Shown here: positions 24,993 to 39,200 of the stretch, piece by piece
Layout of the letters: the number at the start of each line of letters is the position of its first letter
Position numbering within the stretch: the first letter of the stretch is position 1
Assembly (NCBI RefSeq): GCF_964340395.1
Contig: NC_135559.1
Location: 9,359,759-9,423,758 of the forward strand
Length of the DNA stretch: 64,000 bases
Source of the DNA: Glandiceps talaboti
Lineage: Eukaryota; Hemichordata; Enteropneusta; Spengelidae
Reading direction: 5' to 3'
Notes under the pieces: generated by a model
Told to the model about the DNA's origin: nothing
What the model saw: the letters and a program-made list of their open reading frames with translations, nothing else
Databases searched by the model: none
Translations under genes and position numbers: made by a program

Positions 24993-25570
24993 AGTGTACA
25001 AACTGTTAATTAAAACAAAGTTGTCCGATTCTCTCTTTTCACAATATTACTATTCTCAAATTTTAATATTTTTGAATACTTTTCAGTGATTGGCTTAAAT
25101 TGTATCACAAGGTATGGACTAGTGACCCACAGTGGCCCCAATTTGCATATAGGAGGTACTTGTCGCATTCTATTTTCCCTAGCATGATATTCATGGAAGT
25201 CTTATTGTTGATAGGCTTTGACTATAGAAAGAATTCTAACCCAGAAATTATTGCCTGGCCTTATTTGGGCATTAGTAGATGTCATATACCCCTTGTGCTG
25301 GTATGCAGCAACTATTTTGCTCAGCTTCCAGTCTTGGGAATAGTTAATAAATAAAACAGATGTGTACTCATCATAGTTTTGGCAGACGACATTCACTGGA
25401 TATTCAGCTTGCATATCTGGTGCCATTTCTCAGTTTTGTTCCTGCATATGCTTCTTTACAGATCTTGGTAACAAATTATAATTTACTGTAAAGAAAAATC
25501 CATGCAAATGAAATTGAGTTGCTTAATATAACGCAATACAAATACCCAAGTTAATGGTGGCATCTTCAAT

Positions 25571-25735
25571 GACCTCTAGTCTGCATGATCTAGGTTTCCA
25601 TCTTGGCGACCTCTGCATGATCTAGGTTTTCATCTTGGTGACCTCTGCCTGACCCGGGTTTCCATCTTGGTGACCTCTGCCTGACCCAGGTTTCCATCTT
25701 GGTGACCTCTGCCTGACCCAGGTTTCCATCTTGGT
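25571..25735. repeat. 32-bp tandem repeat, five copies
   Basis: Units of GACCTCTGCCTGACCCAGG plus TTTCCATCTTGGT. The first copy carries a short insertion. Confidence 0.9.
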
Positions 25736-26350
25736 GCAGCTAGAGATACACAAAATAATGTACTCAATTCGAATGAGAACTTTACATATCTTTACAACAT
25801 ATAATTTGATGCAAATTTATTCAAAGATGACACCTGACATATTACTTCCGTGTCACACAGGGGTACAGACAGTTTACCACAGAAAGATCACTACACCACA
25901 ATTTTGTACAAAAATCTCAATTTTATTTCTTTTGTACATAAAATAAAGAGAATACTCTTCATACAGCACATCATTTTCAAATGTAGTTAACCTACAGGGG
26001 GTTTACCTTTAGTCTTTACATCTGTTTCAATTTAAAAACTGAACCGAATCCGGTTGACCATGTAGTACTAATGGCCATAAACCCAGGAGTGACACCCCCA
26101 GGGTCTATGAACGAGTTCCAAAGAAAAGAGAGAAGATATTCATTTCAAATACACATACACAGAAATCATTACACCCCTATCTCTACTGATATTTGGTATG
26201 GTCCAATACTTCTGTATCAGTGGATTTGTCCATATTGCTGATGGCAAGGGAGAGATGACACTTAAATATAAGCTTGTCTTTAATATGTAATTATTACTGA
26301 AAGAGATGATGCACTGGTTGTCGGAAATCTATCTACATATTGTCACATAG

Positions 26351-26440
26351 GCTGCGAGACAAGTCTTGTTATGGCGCCCTCAACGGCACTGAAGGGGTTG
26401 GCTGATGCATGAGGGTGCCCTGATGTGGCATACCTCACAA
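26351..26440 (-). mobile_element. CTGTAAGG-family element, diverged copy 5
   Basis: It shares the interior of copy 1: GGCGCCCTCAACGGCACTG, AGGGGTTGGCTGATGCATGA and GGCATACCTCACA. The termini are decayed. Confidence 0.6.
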
Positions 26441-26733
26441 ATTGTCACATTGCACAGACTATTTACACTGTATATTTAAAGCAATTTTGGCTGAGAAATA
26501 ATCAGAAATTTTTGCTATCCTAAACGAAACACACATTATCATCTGAGTGAATAATATGAGTTTGGTTTTAAAGGGAAAGGAAACTTTGTGAATTCACTAC
26601 GTTCAATAAAAACTTGGATCATATGAATTGGTTTCATTTACTGGTACCGATAAGTACTTTGAATAGATCACTTAGATCAGAACGTTGGCAGAAGTGACAA
26701 ACAAGCCTTGGTAAGGAACTTGCACTAAACGTA

Positions 26734-27050
26734 TTGTCAACTACAGTCATTGTTATACATACAGTTAAAAGACCAACGGAAACAGTCAACAACACATTTC
26801 ACAGCAGTTCGTTAACATTACTTCATTCATCAGCTCATACTCATAAGTCCCCCCCCCCCCTCCCCCCCAAACTATGCAACTCTTTGCCACTTGACATTCA
26901 CCAAGCCTCCAGCCTGGATTACTCCAAAACAAAACTGAAGACTTATTTGTTCACCAAAGCATATGGTGTGATTTAGTCATTCAGTGCTACTGAACAGAAC
27001 ATTGCTCTGGAAATCGGGCGCTATAGAAATTTGATTGATTGATCACTTCT
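26734..27050 (+). mobile_element. L2/CR1-like LINE 3' end
   Basis: The frame reads PKLCNSLPLDIHQASSLDY then KTKLKTYLFTKAYG and stop, the usual C terminus of L2/CR1-clade proteins. It is followed by a short 3' UTR with GGGCGCTATAGAAATTTG and a GATT repeat tail, typical for these elements. The rest of the LINE is absent (5' truncation). A poly(C) tract interrupts the coding part. Confidence 0.78.
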
Positions 27051-27679
27051 GCCTTCATTCTCATCGATGCCAGCTTTGCATTGAGAAGTGAAAATGAATG
27101 AAATCAAGGCATTCTTTCTTGTTTTAACATCCAAGACTTGATTAATCAAGGTGAATTCACAAGGTAACCTCTTACTGTAACCCTAGACCACGAGTGTCGG
27201 GAATCAACTTCAGGGTCTCTAGTTTAGTTTCAAAGAATTGTTTTATTTTAATAAAATTGAGGTACCTTGCATATATTTTTGATTACCTATCTCCCTGTAA
27301 GATTTATTTACCAGCTGCAATAATTTATCAATACTAGATTATTACATATTGCTGTGGATAACTTGTGTAGACGTTTAGTCTTAATCTATGTTAATAACAG
27401 AACATGATGTATCATATTTAGCAACTAGCTGTCCAGTAACTAACTGTACCTAGAGCTATTATTTGTTCTTATGTTACTGGGACCTGTCGGCAGAATGTGC
27501 CTCAGAGACAAATTACCATTAAAATCAAAGTTTTTCAAATCCTCCAAACTTTGCCATAGGAAAGCTGGTTCTTTTGAAGTATTAAAAGAATTTTGGATTT
27601 CACCATCTCGTTTCCAAGGAAACCACCAATCTTTTATTTTCTCCATGGAGTTACGACTATGGTAGTTGAGCATTCAGTT

Positions 27680-27937
27680 TAAGATAGACACAAACTAAAT
27701 ATATTGTTCTTCAATGTGGTAGATTACACAAGTGGGTGATAGCAGTTCCTCTGTCGTGCAATTCTAATCACCCTGTGATCAAGATAGTGTAAACATTGGA
27801 AGTGCTAAAACAGTACACTGTAAGTTCTCTGAGGACGCCTCCCAACTGAGACTATAATTAAACCAACGTCCATTCAATATTTTATCACTGTTGAATCAAC
27901 ATATTGCGACAATAATTTTAGTTTGTGTCTATCTCAG
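27680..27937. mobile_element. AGATAGACACAAAC-family MITE, copy 2
   Basis: About 258 bp with inverted ends TAAGATAGACACAAACTAAA and TTTTAGTTTGTGTCTATCTC. No coding capacity. This is the best-preserved copy in the window. Confidence 0.8.
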
Positions 27938-28827
27938 AAAACCAAAGATTCAATTACCAGAGTAATAACACAGTGACCACTTTGGACTCTAAAATGACAA
28001 AATTTTGATATCATTTTGAAAATTTGCACGTTGAGCCAAGATTTTCTTTCTTTATTTCAAACAGGAAGAGGTTGATGTTTTCTTTAACAAAGTAAAACAA
28101 AACTTTATAGTTTTTCCGAGGCACATTTTACATTAAGTTGGAATTTCAGCTGATGTGTGGACAAAACCAATATTGGTGAATAACACAAGTATCTGGGGGA
28201 AACTGCTGTTGGGTTACTTATTGAGCATGCTCATGAAATCTATGCTCATTGGTTAAGTAGAGAAAGATGCAGACCAATCATAGTACATGTTCTAGGCATG
28301 CTCACATTACAAGACTGCCAGTCCTTTTTCTAAATTCCCTTAGAAAACTATTTAGATGGATGTTGATAAAATTACTAATATTGGTTTAAAAGTTTGTCTC
28401 AAAGTCTACGAAAGAAGTAAAATAAATTACACTAAATAAATAAATAAATTACTAAGTGTTGGTTTAAACGTGTCTACTTCTCTTGTGTACAGGAAACATG
28501 ATGAAGTTTCTACAATCTGAGTGTGACACTGTTAAGCTAAGTGTAACCATTTGTGCATTTGCAGGAATGAATAGATAATGAATTTTCTACTTTTCCTTGA
28601 CTAGGTTGCATTTCAGCAATAAATACACATCTTTTTTTTTGTGTTTCAACGTGTCCAACGAAATACCTGCAATTTCAAATAACTGTGACAAGAGTGCATA
28701 TGTTCAACACAAAATTACTTACTATTGTAACAGCCATATCATGTAATGCTACAAATACAGTAGTATTTCCAGACAAGGCAGTTACTACATGTAAGTGTGT
28801 GCACAACCAAAGTTTTAGTGGGTTGTC

Positions 28828-29095
28828 AGTGGCCGAGTGGTTAAACCACTTGCCTCTTACCAGGCAGTCAGGGTTCAAACCAATTCTGGGTTTGATTACA
28901 TTGATTACTCTGTATGTAAGAAGAGTGTCGTTCAGTTTGACACTACTGAACAATGCAGGTTTTCCCTGGTACTCTGCTTTCCTCCTGAATTAACACTGAA
29001 CCCATGAGGGATGGCCCTAACTGGACTTCTTGGGAGACAAGTGTTCATATACTTAAAGAACTATTCAGTACAAATAAAGATTATTATTTGTGTCT
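28828..29095 (+). mobile_element. tRNA-derived SINE
   Basis: The head carries an A box (TGGCCGAGTGGTTAAACC) and a B box (GGGTTCAAACC) about 34 bases apart, like a Leu/Ser-type tRNA. The body has TTTTCCCTGGTACTCTGCTT and TCCTCCTGAATTAACACTGA, a conserved central block seen in many invertebrate SINEs. The tail ends in AATAAAGATTATT. Confidence 0.75.
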
Positions 29096-30281
29096 GTTAC
29101 TGTTGCACTAAACTTGGAGACAAACTTGGAAACGAATACTAGTAATCTATCAACATCTATATAAACGGTTCTGTTCGAGAATTTAAAAATATGGACTGAA
29201 ATTACACAAGTAAATCGGAAGTGATAGTGTTTGCCACAGTGAAAAGAAAAACAACTTTGTACAGTTAAATTGATAAAGCCTAGTATATAGACGTGAGGAG
29301 ATTGTCTCCCACCATGACTAGCATTTCCTGCACTTTTTTTTTTACTGTAATGAAACTTGAGAAAACAGCACAAATTTTTATTGGGTTACCTTTAATTTAT
29401 TCACTGAGAGGCGGCATCATTAGTGTCAATCACGATTAGAACCAACTCGGAGGTTGTGCTGTACAGCGTAAATGTGACAGCAGACAGGAGTAGCCAATCA
29501 CAGAGGAACAGATTTCACGAATGACATAAGTGTATCTGTGGTGGGTTGAACATTGCTCGTAACCTAAATTCAGTTGTGAATACGTAACCGTTACTGGAAA
29601 CGCTAGTCGTGATGGGAAACGATAATCAAAATCCACACATGACTTGCTACCAGGCTAAATTGGCATGACTCAATCATGAAAACAGATATAATTTCGGAGA
29701 TTACAAATATTGTCAAGCAGAAAGTCCAAAATAGTTCCCAGAGAAATACTATAATTACACAATGGGTTCTTGTTTCGTACAAAAATTCATCTTCTGAAAG
29801 ATTTACATGTACTGTAACTCTGAAGTTCATCTAGTACTTGTACAATATATTTTCATTCTTTAATTTGCATATTACGTTCTTTTTGTAAAGAACAGTACAA
29901 GATTATCTTAAATTATGTAGAATTTCACACAATGCAAGGATTTGCTGAAGACACTGTTTCAATGTTGTCATCTTATAACCGTGGCAACAGTATCGCTAGG
30001 GAAACTGTAGACAAACAGTAACAGTAGAGGGGAGGGGTGATTTTTGGAGAAGGTCCGTTCAAATTAGATTATTAATTTACAAGAAATGTCTAACATTTCC
30101 ATAACTATTGAATTTCTGGTGTTGCGACTAATATTTCATATATCTTCGAGGAATTTTTTTAACGGGGCCCACCTTGATTTCAGGAAGTACAAATACAAAA
30201 TAAAAGACAAAAAGGAACGTTTGGATATCTTTTCTTCAAATAGACTCTGCAAATTAAATAGAAAGACTAAAACAAACTCTG

Positions 30282-33200
30282 CTATGTATTGCTGGTTTTC
30301 TTTTTAGAACTGCGTTTGTTTCCATGTTTGTTAATAAGACTAATCACTTTCTGTTTGTGGTCTAGTAATTTCATCATGGAACTTTTGGCTTCAGACATCT
30401 GCTCCATTGCAAGTTTACACCTCTGTATGTTTCCCTAGAGTGAACAAGATATAAAGAAAATAACATTTGTGAATAAAACTCATTATACCATGCTCAATAC
30501 AAGCCATGCTATTTTCTCTGAACAGAAAACCTGGAGTATATACCCTGGTCGCTCTATGTCACGACAACCTGTGTCTACTTCACTGGTTCTGCTGTGTTCG
30601 AAATGTGAGTCAAATGTTCCAAATCACCATCATTTTTCCTGATTTTCATACATTATACTGGAGGAGGATGTATATTTATATTATTCCCCAAAATTTGTCT
30701 TCACTTGGCTGAAAGATACTTGCGACTCAAGGGTTTGTCACAGTGACTCATACTAACAAGGCCCCTTAGGTCACTCATATTTTCCTTGGTTGAATGAAGA
30801 AAAATATTGGGGACTAATATCTAAATGTACACACATGCATTCACACATAAATGCATACATAGACACAACACACACACACACACAAACAAACATGCAGAGT
30901 CACACACACATGCACACACACACACACACACACACACATACAGCAAACAGTATCTTGCTAACTTTGGTATTTGTATAGAATACTTACCTGTATGAGTTCT
31001 GTTACTTGTGTCATCTCATCGTCTGAGAGGAAAGTGGTGGCTGTATCCTTAGAAGGTCCCATACCATCTTTAATCTCCTTCATTTTGTCAAATACATTCT
31101 GTTCTAGATTTGCCTGCAGGTAAAAATCACCACATAAAACACAAGTTGTAGCATAAAAGCAACAAACATGACTTACACCACCACACAAAAGCCTAGTTGA
31201 ATGCATTAGAACAAAAAATATGGTTTTTGTAACCTGCTCACTCTATGTCAAACAGGGACCTGCCGATTCTGGTTGGCACCAGATAGGGTCGTCTGGTACT
31301 CAAAGCTAGCGACCATGACTCAGAGGTTGCTGACCACCAATACTTGAATGTATTTTTGCCCCTTCCCCTCCCCCTCCCCTTGTCTTAATCCATCATTGTC
31401 ACATAAGTTTTCTACCCATATATGCATATTGATTGACTTAAAAGACATGAAAAATAAAAATCTTAGCCTCAAACAATCCTGGTGTACGTCATTGGTTCTG
31501 CTTGAAATGCGAGTCAAAACATTCCAAAGTGCCATTCATTACCTTACCCTTGTTCATAGATTATGCATGCGAAGGCATAGTTATATTATTCCCAACATTT
31601 TTCTTCACTCAGCCAGAAAATACTTATGACCTAAGAGTTGGTTGTGTCTCTTAAGACTTTATTAACTTGTAGTAACAAGGTTCTTTAGGTCACGAGTTTT
31701 ATCCTTGGCTGAGTAGAAGGATATTGGGGAATAATATATACTGAAAAGATTATTGCACATCTGCATGCCAATAAGAAGATCAAAACACTCAGGAAGTTAG
31801 TCTAGTATCATATTATTCAGAATTTACCATTTTCATGACTGCTATGTGACCCAGAAGGTTAACTGTTGGGCTTCTTTTTGAGATATGTCAGAAAAAATAT
31901 TTCAATTTGGATGACAATTTTAATTATCATCAAAACCCTCGTTCCCCCATTAAGTTAACAGAAGCCCCCCCCCCCCCCCCCCCAAAAGTTAGTACATGTC
32001 TTGGAAGAGGTAGTGATGCATTTGGGAACAACCATTGGATGGGTTGAATACCATTTTTTTGAATGTAAATTCAGAGTTGACACCTTAAATACCACTCCTG
32101 TGTCAAATAGGGGATCACAAAAGTCAGCAATTTCATTATTTCATTATGAAACTTACAAGATCATCTAGCTGACTTGCAATGTGCTGTATTTTCCAACCAT
32201 TTGCTTTTTGAATCACACCTCTTTGACCAGCTATGTCCTGCAGGGATGATTTCTTGTCTTCTGAAAAGAAAAACAGATAAAATACCCAAGATACACAAAT
32301 ATGGTCAAATAATTCATACACAGATCCAATGAGATTCAACATTTCGGTTTCATAATATAAATAAAGTATATCATTAGCAGAAAATGTTATCTTGTCCAAA
32401 TATTTTGTATAGACTTGATTGAATTTTTCAGTGGATGGCATGTTTTTGCTATATGTTAATGTCGTCACATGATTATTGACCAATGCTTCAGAATTGAGGA
32501 CCTGTTCTTTGCGTGTGACAGCTGCAACACCATCTTGGTTCATTGCAGACTTCTCTTTCCTGATACAAATTGTCTCCTGCCACTTCCTGACCTTTAACCC
32601 TGACCTCTGAGTACATAGCACATACTGACCTTTAACCCTGACCTCTGAGTACTTATGGAAGTGATTATGTGCTGGTTTCCAATGTTGTTTATAGGTGTCA
32701 AGTAGATTCTTATACGGCCTTTTAAGATACTGGATATATTTCACATCTGTTGGAAAATAAAAACATAGGTTATTAAAACAACAAAAGCAATAAAACTTTA
32801 TATTTATCAAGGTAATCAAAGTATACAACCATTATCATTGTGGATTAGAATTAATACAATCAGTCCATTTCAAACTTGTGGACAACTATTAAATCTGGTG
32901 ATGACTGTGCCGAGAAGTCTCCTTATCACACTATCAAAATACCATTAGTCGCCTACAAACACAAATGATCAGAACATTTGTTGTACCAGTGAGAATTACT
33001 GTGAAATCTTCTCTTTATCGCACTATCAAACTATTAGTTGATAGTGTCATAAGGAGAAAATTTCTCAATTCGCTTTCAGAGAGAGAGATATATAAATATA
33101 TATATTACTCCTTCTCAAAGTTTATGAATATGTTGTATTTCAGCTGACAACAGTAAAATGTACATGTTTATGTCTTTATTTGTGACAAATCCAATATGAC

Positions 33201-36200
33201 TACTACTGAAGGCAGCGTTGCTTGAAATATTTGACTGGCAGGAGAAGCCAGTGAAGATAAATTGTTCCTGGGAACGCTGGCTAAGAGCTTGTTATTTTTA
33301 CCTTTGGTATGTTTCTTGTCATCTTTTGATCTTTCAGACTTTTTTGGCATTGACAATAACCTGTGTTCCGTCTCATCAGCTTCATCTGTGGAATTACTCT
33401 CTACCATGTCATGGTCCTCTCGCCCAACACTACATGGTGAAAAAAAATTAAAATTAAATCAAATATACCATATCCTCAATCTCTGAAAAGAAAGAAATTG
33501 ACAGTTTCGCCACTTGGAGTGCTATTTACATGTTCCTCTCTCCCAACACAATATGGTGAAAACAAATTACAATGCAATGAAATACAATGAAATATACTAT
33601 ATTCTCTGTATCTGAAAACAAAAGATTTTACAGTTTGGCCACTTGCAGTGCTGTTCACATTTTGACATGAAAGGAGGGCTAGAATAATCAAGTTATCTGA
33701 AACACAATAGAGTTTAACTTTTTGACAAGACGTGAGGGCTAGAATAGTGAAGTATCTGAAAGACAAAAGGATTTTACAGTCTGACCACTTGGAGCGCTGT
33801 TCACTTTTTGACAAGAAGTGGCAGGCTAGAATAACTTACATATGTTGTTGTTTTCTTGGTTTCTTCCTTGGAGAAGCTCCAACTACCTCCACTGCTTGTA
33901 CTGACGGTATCATATGAGCTGAGGCTAGTACTTGAAGAGCAGTCTCAGTAGGACTAGGGGTTTGTGGTTCCTGTTTAATTTTGACATCGTTATTGGCAGC
34001 TGATGACGTATTTGTACTGCTGTCGACAACATTTACTTCACTACTTGGCTGACTGGCACTTAAAAGGTCACTGAAAAAAAAATTGTTATGCAATAATTTC
34101 TGTAAGCTAGGGGGTATGGGTCAGGAGTGTACAAATACTAGCAACTGTTTACATGGTGTAGCCATAGCAACAGTTAACATGCAAGATAAACATACAGTGC
34201 AATGTATGCGTACAGGGGTCACTGTTGTACCTATACTTGCAACAACTGCAGTGAACACCACTCGTACAAATACCCAAAGTATGTCACACTGTCACCCATG
34301 TCTCATGGGGGTTCTAACAGCTATAGTATGCCAGAATAATAACTGTAGCTTTAATATAAGTATCTATTTTAACTTTGAAAGAGATCACACCATTGCAGTA
34401 ATGTCCAAATATGGCATACGGTATGTACTATGTCCAAATATGGCATATGTACTATGTCCAAATATGGCAAATGCACTATGTCCAAATATGGCATAAGCAC
34501 TGTATCCAAATATGGCTTATGCACCATGTCCATATATGGAAAATGGCACATTCTAAATATCAATTGCCTTTGTTGTATGCATGTTTTCAACTTTTTTAGT
34601 CTTTTAATACTGGGATATAGCTAGAAAAGTGACTACCAGAAAGAAATTACGACGTTCTTACCCTAGCTTGGGTGAATTGGTGGCTGAAAGAGTGGATTGT
34701 GAACTATCTGTCTTTGGACTACCAGGTTGACTACCAGTTGGTGTACTCACCACTGGTTTTCGAAGTCTGTAAAAGACAAACAGACACATTGGTTAAACAT
34801 AGCTATACTTATGGTATGCACATACAACGAGTAACACTGAAGTAGAACACTTTCTCTATGTGCTACACTTGTTTATAGCATTCATATCAAGTGTTAAAGT
34901 ATAGTGTTTCAATTGGTTTATTAACAAGCCTAGCATGTGGCCTTTCTAATGTGGTTGATTAGCAAATGAAACAGTATACTTTTACACTTGATATGGATGC
35001 TATAAACAATTGTGGTACAAACAGAAAATGCTTGACTTTGGTGTTATGGGTTGTACTTGATACGGATGCTATAAACGATGTGGTATATACAGAAAATGCT
35101 TGACTTTGGTGTTATGGGTTATACAAGAACATTACTGTATGGCAAAAAAATGATCATTGATAATGTATGAACTGTACTATCTGTACTATGCTATCTGTTC
35201 TGTCAATCTTATTTTACTGAAATAAACTAAATGCATAGTATTACGTAGTGGTTGCTAAAAAGTGTAGTAGTGCCTGTAACAGATATGTACCATGCATGCT
35301 CAGTCTATTGAACATTTGACTGACGCATTTTTTGATATTTGACTATTGATGAGCTCATAGGCTCTCAGTCTTAGCTGTAATTGATATTATGTATTAGTGT
35401 TTGTAAATAATGAAGGCTTGTTATTTCTCATTAAATTTTAAATTTTTCTTTCAGATATAAACGTAAAACTAAAAGCCAGATTATTATGAGTGAAATCTGT
35501 GATGTAAACTTTAGTTTCTTTGTAACTGTACAACCTCTCTTTTGTATCCCTAAATAAAATATTTCAATTACTGTCATCAGATCGAGAAATAGAAGAATTT
35601 TTCTCTATAGTAAATGTATGGTACTAATATACATGTTGGGAACAAAGGTTCTGTATTCATAGGACTACATAGTATTTCATACTGATTTGAAATTGATTGT
35701 GCTCTCTCAAACGATTATCAATTTTGGCCAATTATGTGGGGTGGGGATGGGGGGGGGGGGGGGGTCTATAAGAAGAATTTAGGTTTTTTATCCTACATTG
35801 AACTATTGATCTTGCCCCTAAAGTCATCATACAGCAAGTGTACTTACCCTTCGTTGGTTCTTTTTCTCAGTATACTTGGTCTGGGTGATGCACTTGGATT
35901 GGGTAAGTTATTACTAGAAGGTAATGGTCCACTAGAAGTGGCTAGGGCATACATACCACTAACTGCTACACTCGTATCTAGAGCTGATATTTAGACAAAA
36001 TGATATTTAGTATAAATGAGATGATCATAATTAAAGGGACACACGCTGAGTTTATATATTTTTGGGATGTAGTTTTTTCTGCATTTGAAAAGGTACTCAC
36101 AGTATTCTACTTTTACTGATGTATACTTAACCATCACTTGAGCCCCCCCCCCCCCCCCCTCGCAAAAATACATATGCCATGGCATATTCTCAGGGGTTGA

Positions 36201-39200
36201 GCTTTCCTGTTTGAAGTTGTTCACCGTTCCAGTAGAATAACACAAAGCACTTGTTTTGTGAGAACAAGGTTCCTACCAAATGAGTCAATATACTTCATTG
36301 GTGACAACATAAAGAGTAAATTACATCATGCTATGATATATCATCTCTTTGCAACAAAGAAGATATACGCCAATGTATCCTACAACCTTTATTTACAGCA
36401 CATGTTCATTTGCATAATATGTTAGTTAATTAGTGTGACATATTTCCACAGAAAAATCATTTGCGTGTATTCAGCTAAAATACTTCAGACATCAGACAGT
36501 GGACGAACGGAACCTGTTACACACAGTAAACTGTATTTTTTGAGCACTCACAAACAAATTTCCAGTTCTCCTGGCATTCATGTACACATACAGAGGTCAT
36601 AAAACTGTTCTTATCAAACCATGGTGTGTAATATAAGTCTCTGCTGTTTCAACATGCTAAGCCAAGTGTTATTAATCCAATTCAGTCATTTACTTTCCCT
36701 GTTTGTCACAGGTTCTGTTTGTCAATGGTCTGATGTCGGCAGTTGTAAATCCAGTGCTGAGATACAAAGGACAACAGACACCCACTAACCTTCAGTGCTT
36801 GAGGCTGTCGTGATGGTACCAGGTAACGTAGCCATGGGATGTCTTTGGTCAATGGGCATCAGATTCATTGGACCTATACGGACTGGTGCTGCACCTACAG
36901 TTGCTGCATGTGCTGCAGCAGCAACGGCTGCGGCAGCCATACTCTGAGAACCTTGGGGTGCTGAAGATACAGGCAGGGCATTGAAACCAACTACCCAAAT
37001 CAAACAAATAGGGAAGGGAAGGGAAGGAAGGGAAAAGAGGAAGAGAAAGGAAAAAAGGAAGTAATTCACCACAAACAAGGCAAAATGCAGGCAAATTACA
37101 ACTATTCTCACATGACCATAACAATTTGTCACTGGTTTGACCATTGAGTCATTTGATAGCACTCAAATTTGAGAACTTCAATACTTGGTAGTCAGATTGA
37201 ATGACTGTTAAAGCAACAATTTTCAACTGATTACAAATTGTCTAACTGGTTACCACCGTAGTCTAGATACAATGTTTAGTAGTCTATGTGTCCTAGACTA
37301 CTGCTAATTTGGTAGTCTATATACAATGTTTAGTAGTCTATATGCCCTGGACTACTGCTAATTTGGTAGTCTAGATACAATGTTTAGTAGTCTATGTGTC
37401 CTAGACTACTGCTAATTTGGTAGTCTATATACAATGTTTAGTAGTCTATATGCCCTGGACTACTGCTAATTTGGTAGTCTAGATACAATGTTTAGTAGTC
37501 TATGTGTCCTGGACTACTGCTAATTTGGTAGTCTAGATACAATGTTTAGTAGTCTATGTGTCCTAGACTACTGCTAATTTGGTAGTCAATATACAATGTT
37601 TAGTAGTCTATATGCCCTGGACTACTGCTAATTTGGTAGTCTAGTTACAATGTTTAGTAGTCTATGTACCCTGGACTTCTGCTAATTTGGTAGTCTAGAT
37701 ACAATGTTTAGTAGTCTATGTACCCTGGACTACTGCTAATTTGGTAGTCTAGATACAATGTTTAGTAGTCTATGTACCCTGGACTACTGCTAATTTGGTA
37801 GTCTAGATACAATGTTTAGTAGTCTGTGTGTCCTGGACTACTGCTGATTTGGTAGTCTAGATACAATGTTTAGTAGTCTATGTGTCCTGGACTACAGCTA
37901 ATTGAATTTGTAGTCTACTTGAATGATCGTATTGTGTTACATGTAAAAGATGGTAGATAAAATCTACTAAGTTCCTAAGGTAATTAACCTTGGTTCCCAA
38001 ATTTGGAAGAGTGAAGTTAATGGTCTATACATGAATCGAATAGTAACGGTCATGTGAGAAAGGTTGTTTGTATATGTGTGTGTGTGTGTGTATGTATATA
38101 TGTGTGCGTGTGTGTTGACTTTACACGGTTGACCACACCAAACCAAGTCACACCAAGTGACCACACCATATAGGTATACACGGAGTGAAATCAGGAAGAG
38201 GGTGGTAGCCAAGTGTTTTCCCCATGAAATTCTTATTGGATAGTAGCCAATTTACATGATAATACAACTCATGAATATGTAAATGTTGTTTCACTGTATT
38301 CACAACAATACAAATTACAACAGAAGAAAGTAAGCTGTACAGGAACAAAAATCAGAACAGATACAGTTGTTGCTTGTGTTTGTCTCTTGCCAAGGGTGAT
38401 GTATATACATTGTAATACAGTTGTTGCTAGTGTCTGTCTCTTGCAGAGTGGATTTATATACTGTAAACCTGCATATTTTCACGACTAGAAAATTTTGCGA
38501 TTTTACAGTCTTCATGTAGTTCACAGAAATTAATTTTCACTAATAACCATACTGGTACATTGCATTATGCAGAAATATATATTTTCGCTACTACTTATTT
38601 TCGCGTTTTTGTTTTGTAGCGAAATTAGCGAAAATAAATCTTACGCGAACATTTCCAGGTTTACAGTACATTGTAATACAATTGTTACATGTGTTCATCT
38701 CTTGCAGAGGGTGATTTAATACATTGTAATACAATTGTGCAGGTGTCTGTCTCTTTAAGAAGGTGATTTACTAAACAAAGACTGCATCAAAGACAGCATG
38801 TGCCCCTGTCTGTGTCATAATTTTGACAGACAAAACAAAAACATGCATCATATCATGATTGTATACTACATGCGGACTATACCATGCAGACACATGCAAC
38901 AATGTATCACAATGTATATAAATCCACTCTGCAAGAGACAGACATATGCAACAATTGTATTACAATGTATATAAATCGTCTTCTGCAAGAGAGAGACATT
39001 AGCAACAATTGTGTATATAAATCCACTCTGCAAGAGACAGACATATGCAACAATTGTATTACAATGTATATAAATCACCCTCTGCAAGAGACAGACATAT
39101 GCAACAATTGTATTACAATGTATATAAATCGTCTTCTGCAAGAGAGAGACACAAGCAATAATTGAATCCGATCTGACTTTTGTTCCTGCACAGCTTACTT

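Larger units (their letters stand above)
24993..26733. other. intergenic stretch between convergent genes
   Basis: No gene is seen. It holds a 32-bp tandem repeat (25571-25735) and a decayed CTGTAAGG-family copy. Confidence 0.5.

Noticed and set aside
28828-28900. Functional tRNA gene
   Set aside because: The boxes are present but the arms do not pair as a full cloverleaf and a SINE body follows directly.
32136-32828. Single 230-codon minus-strand gene
   Set aside because: It is two SAP130 exons plus an intron that happens to stay open; splice sites and homology show the true exons.
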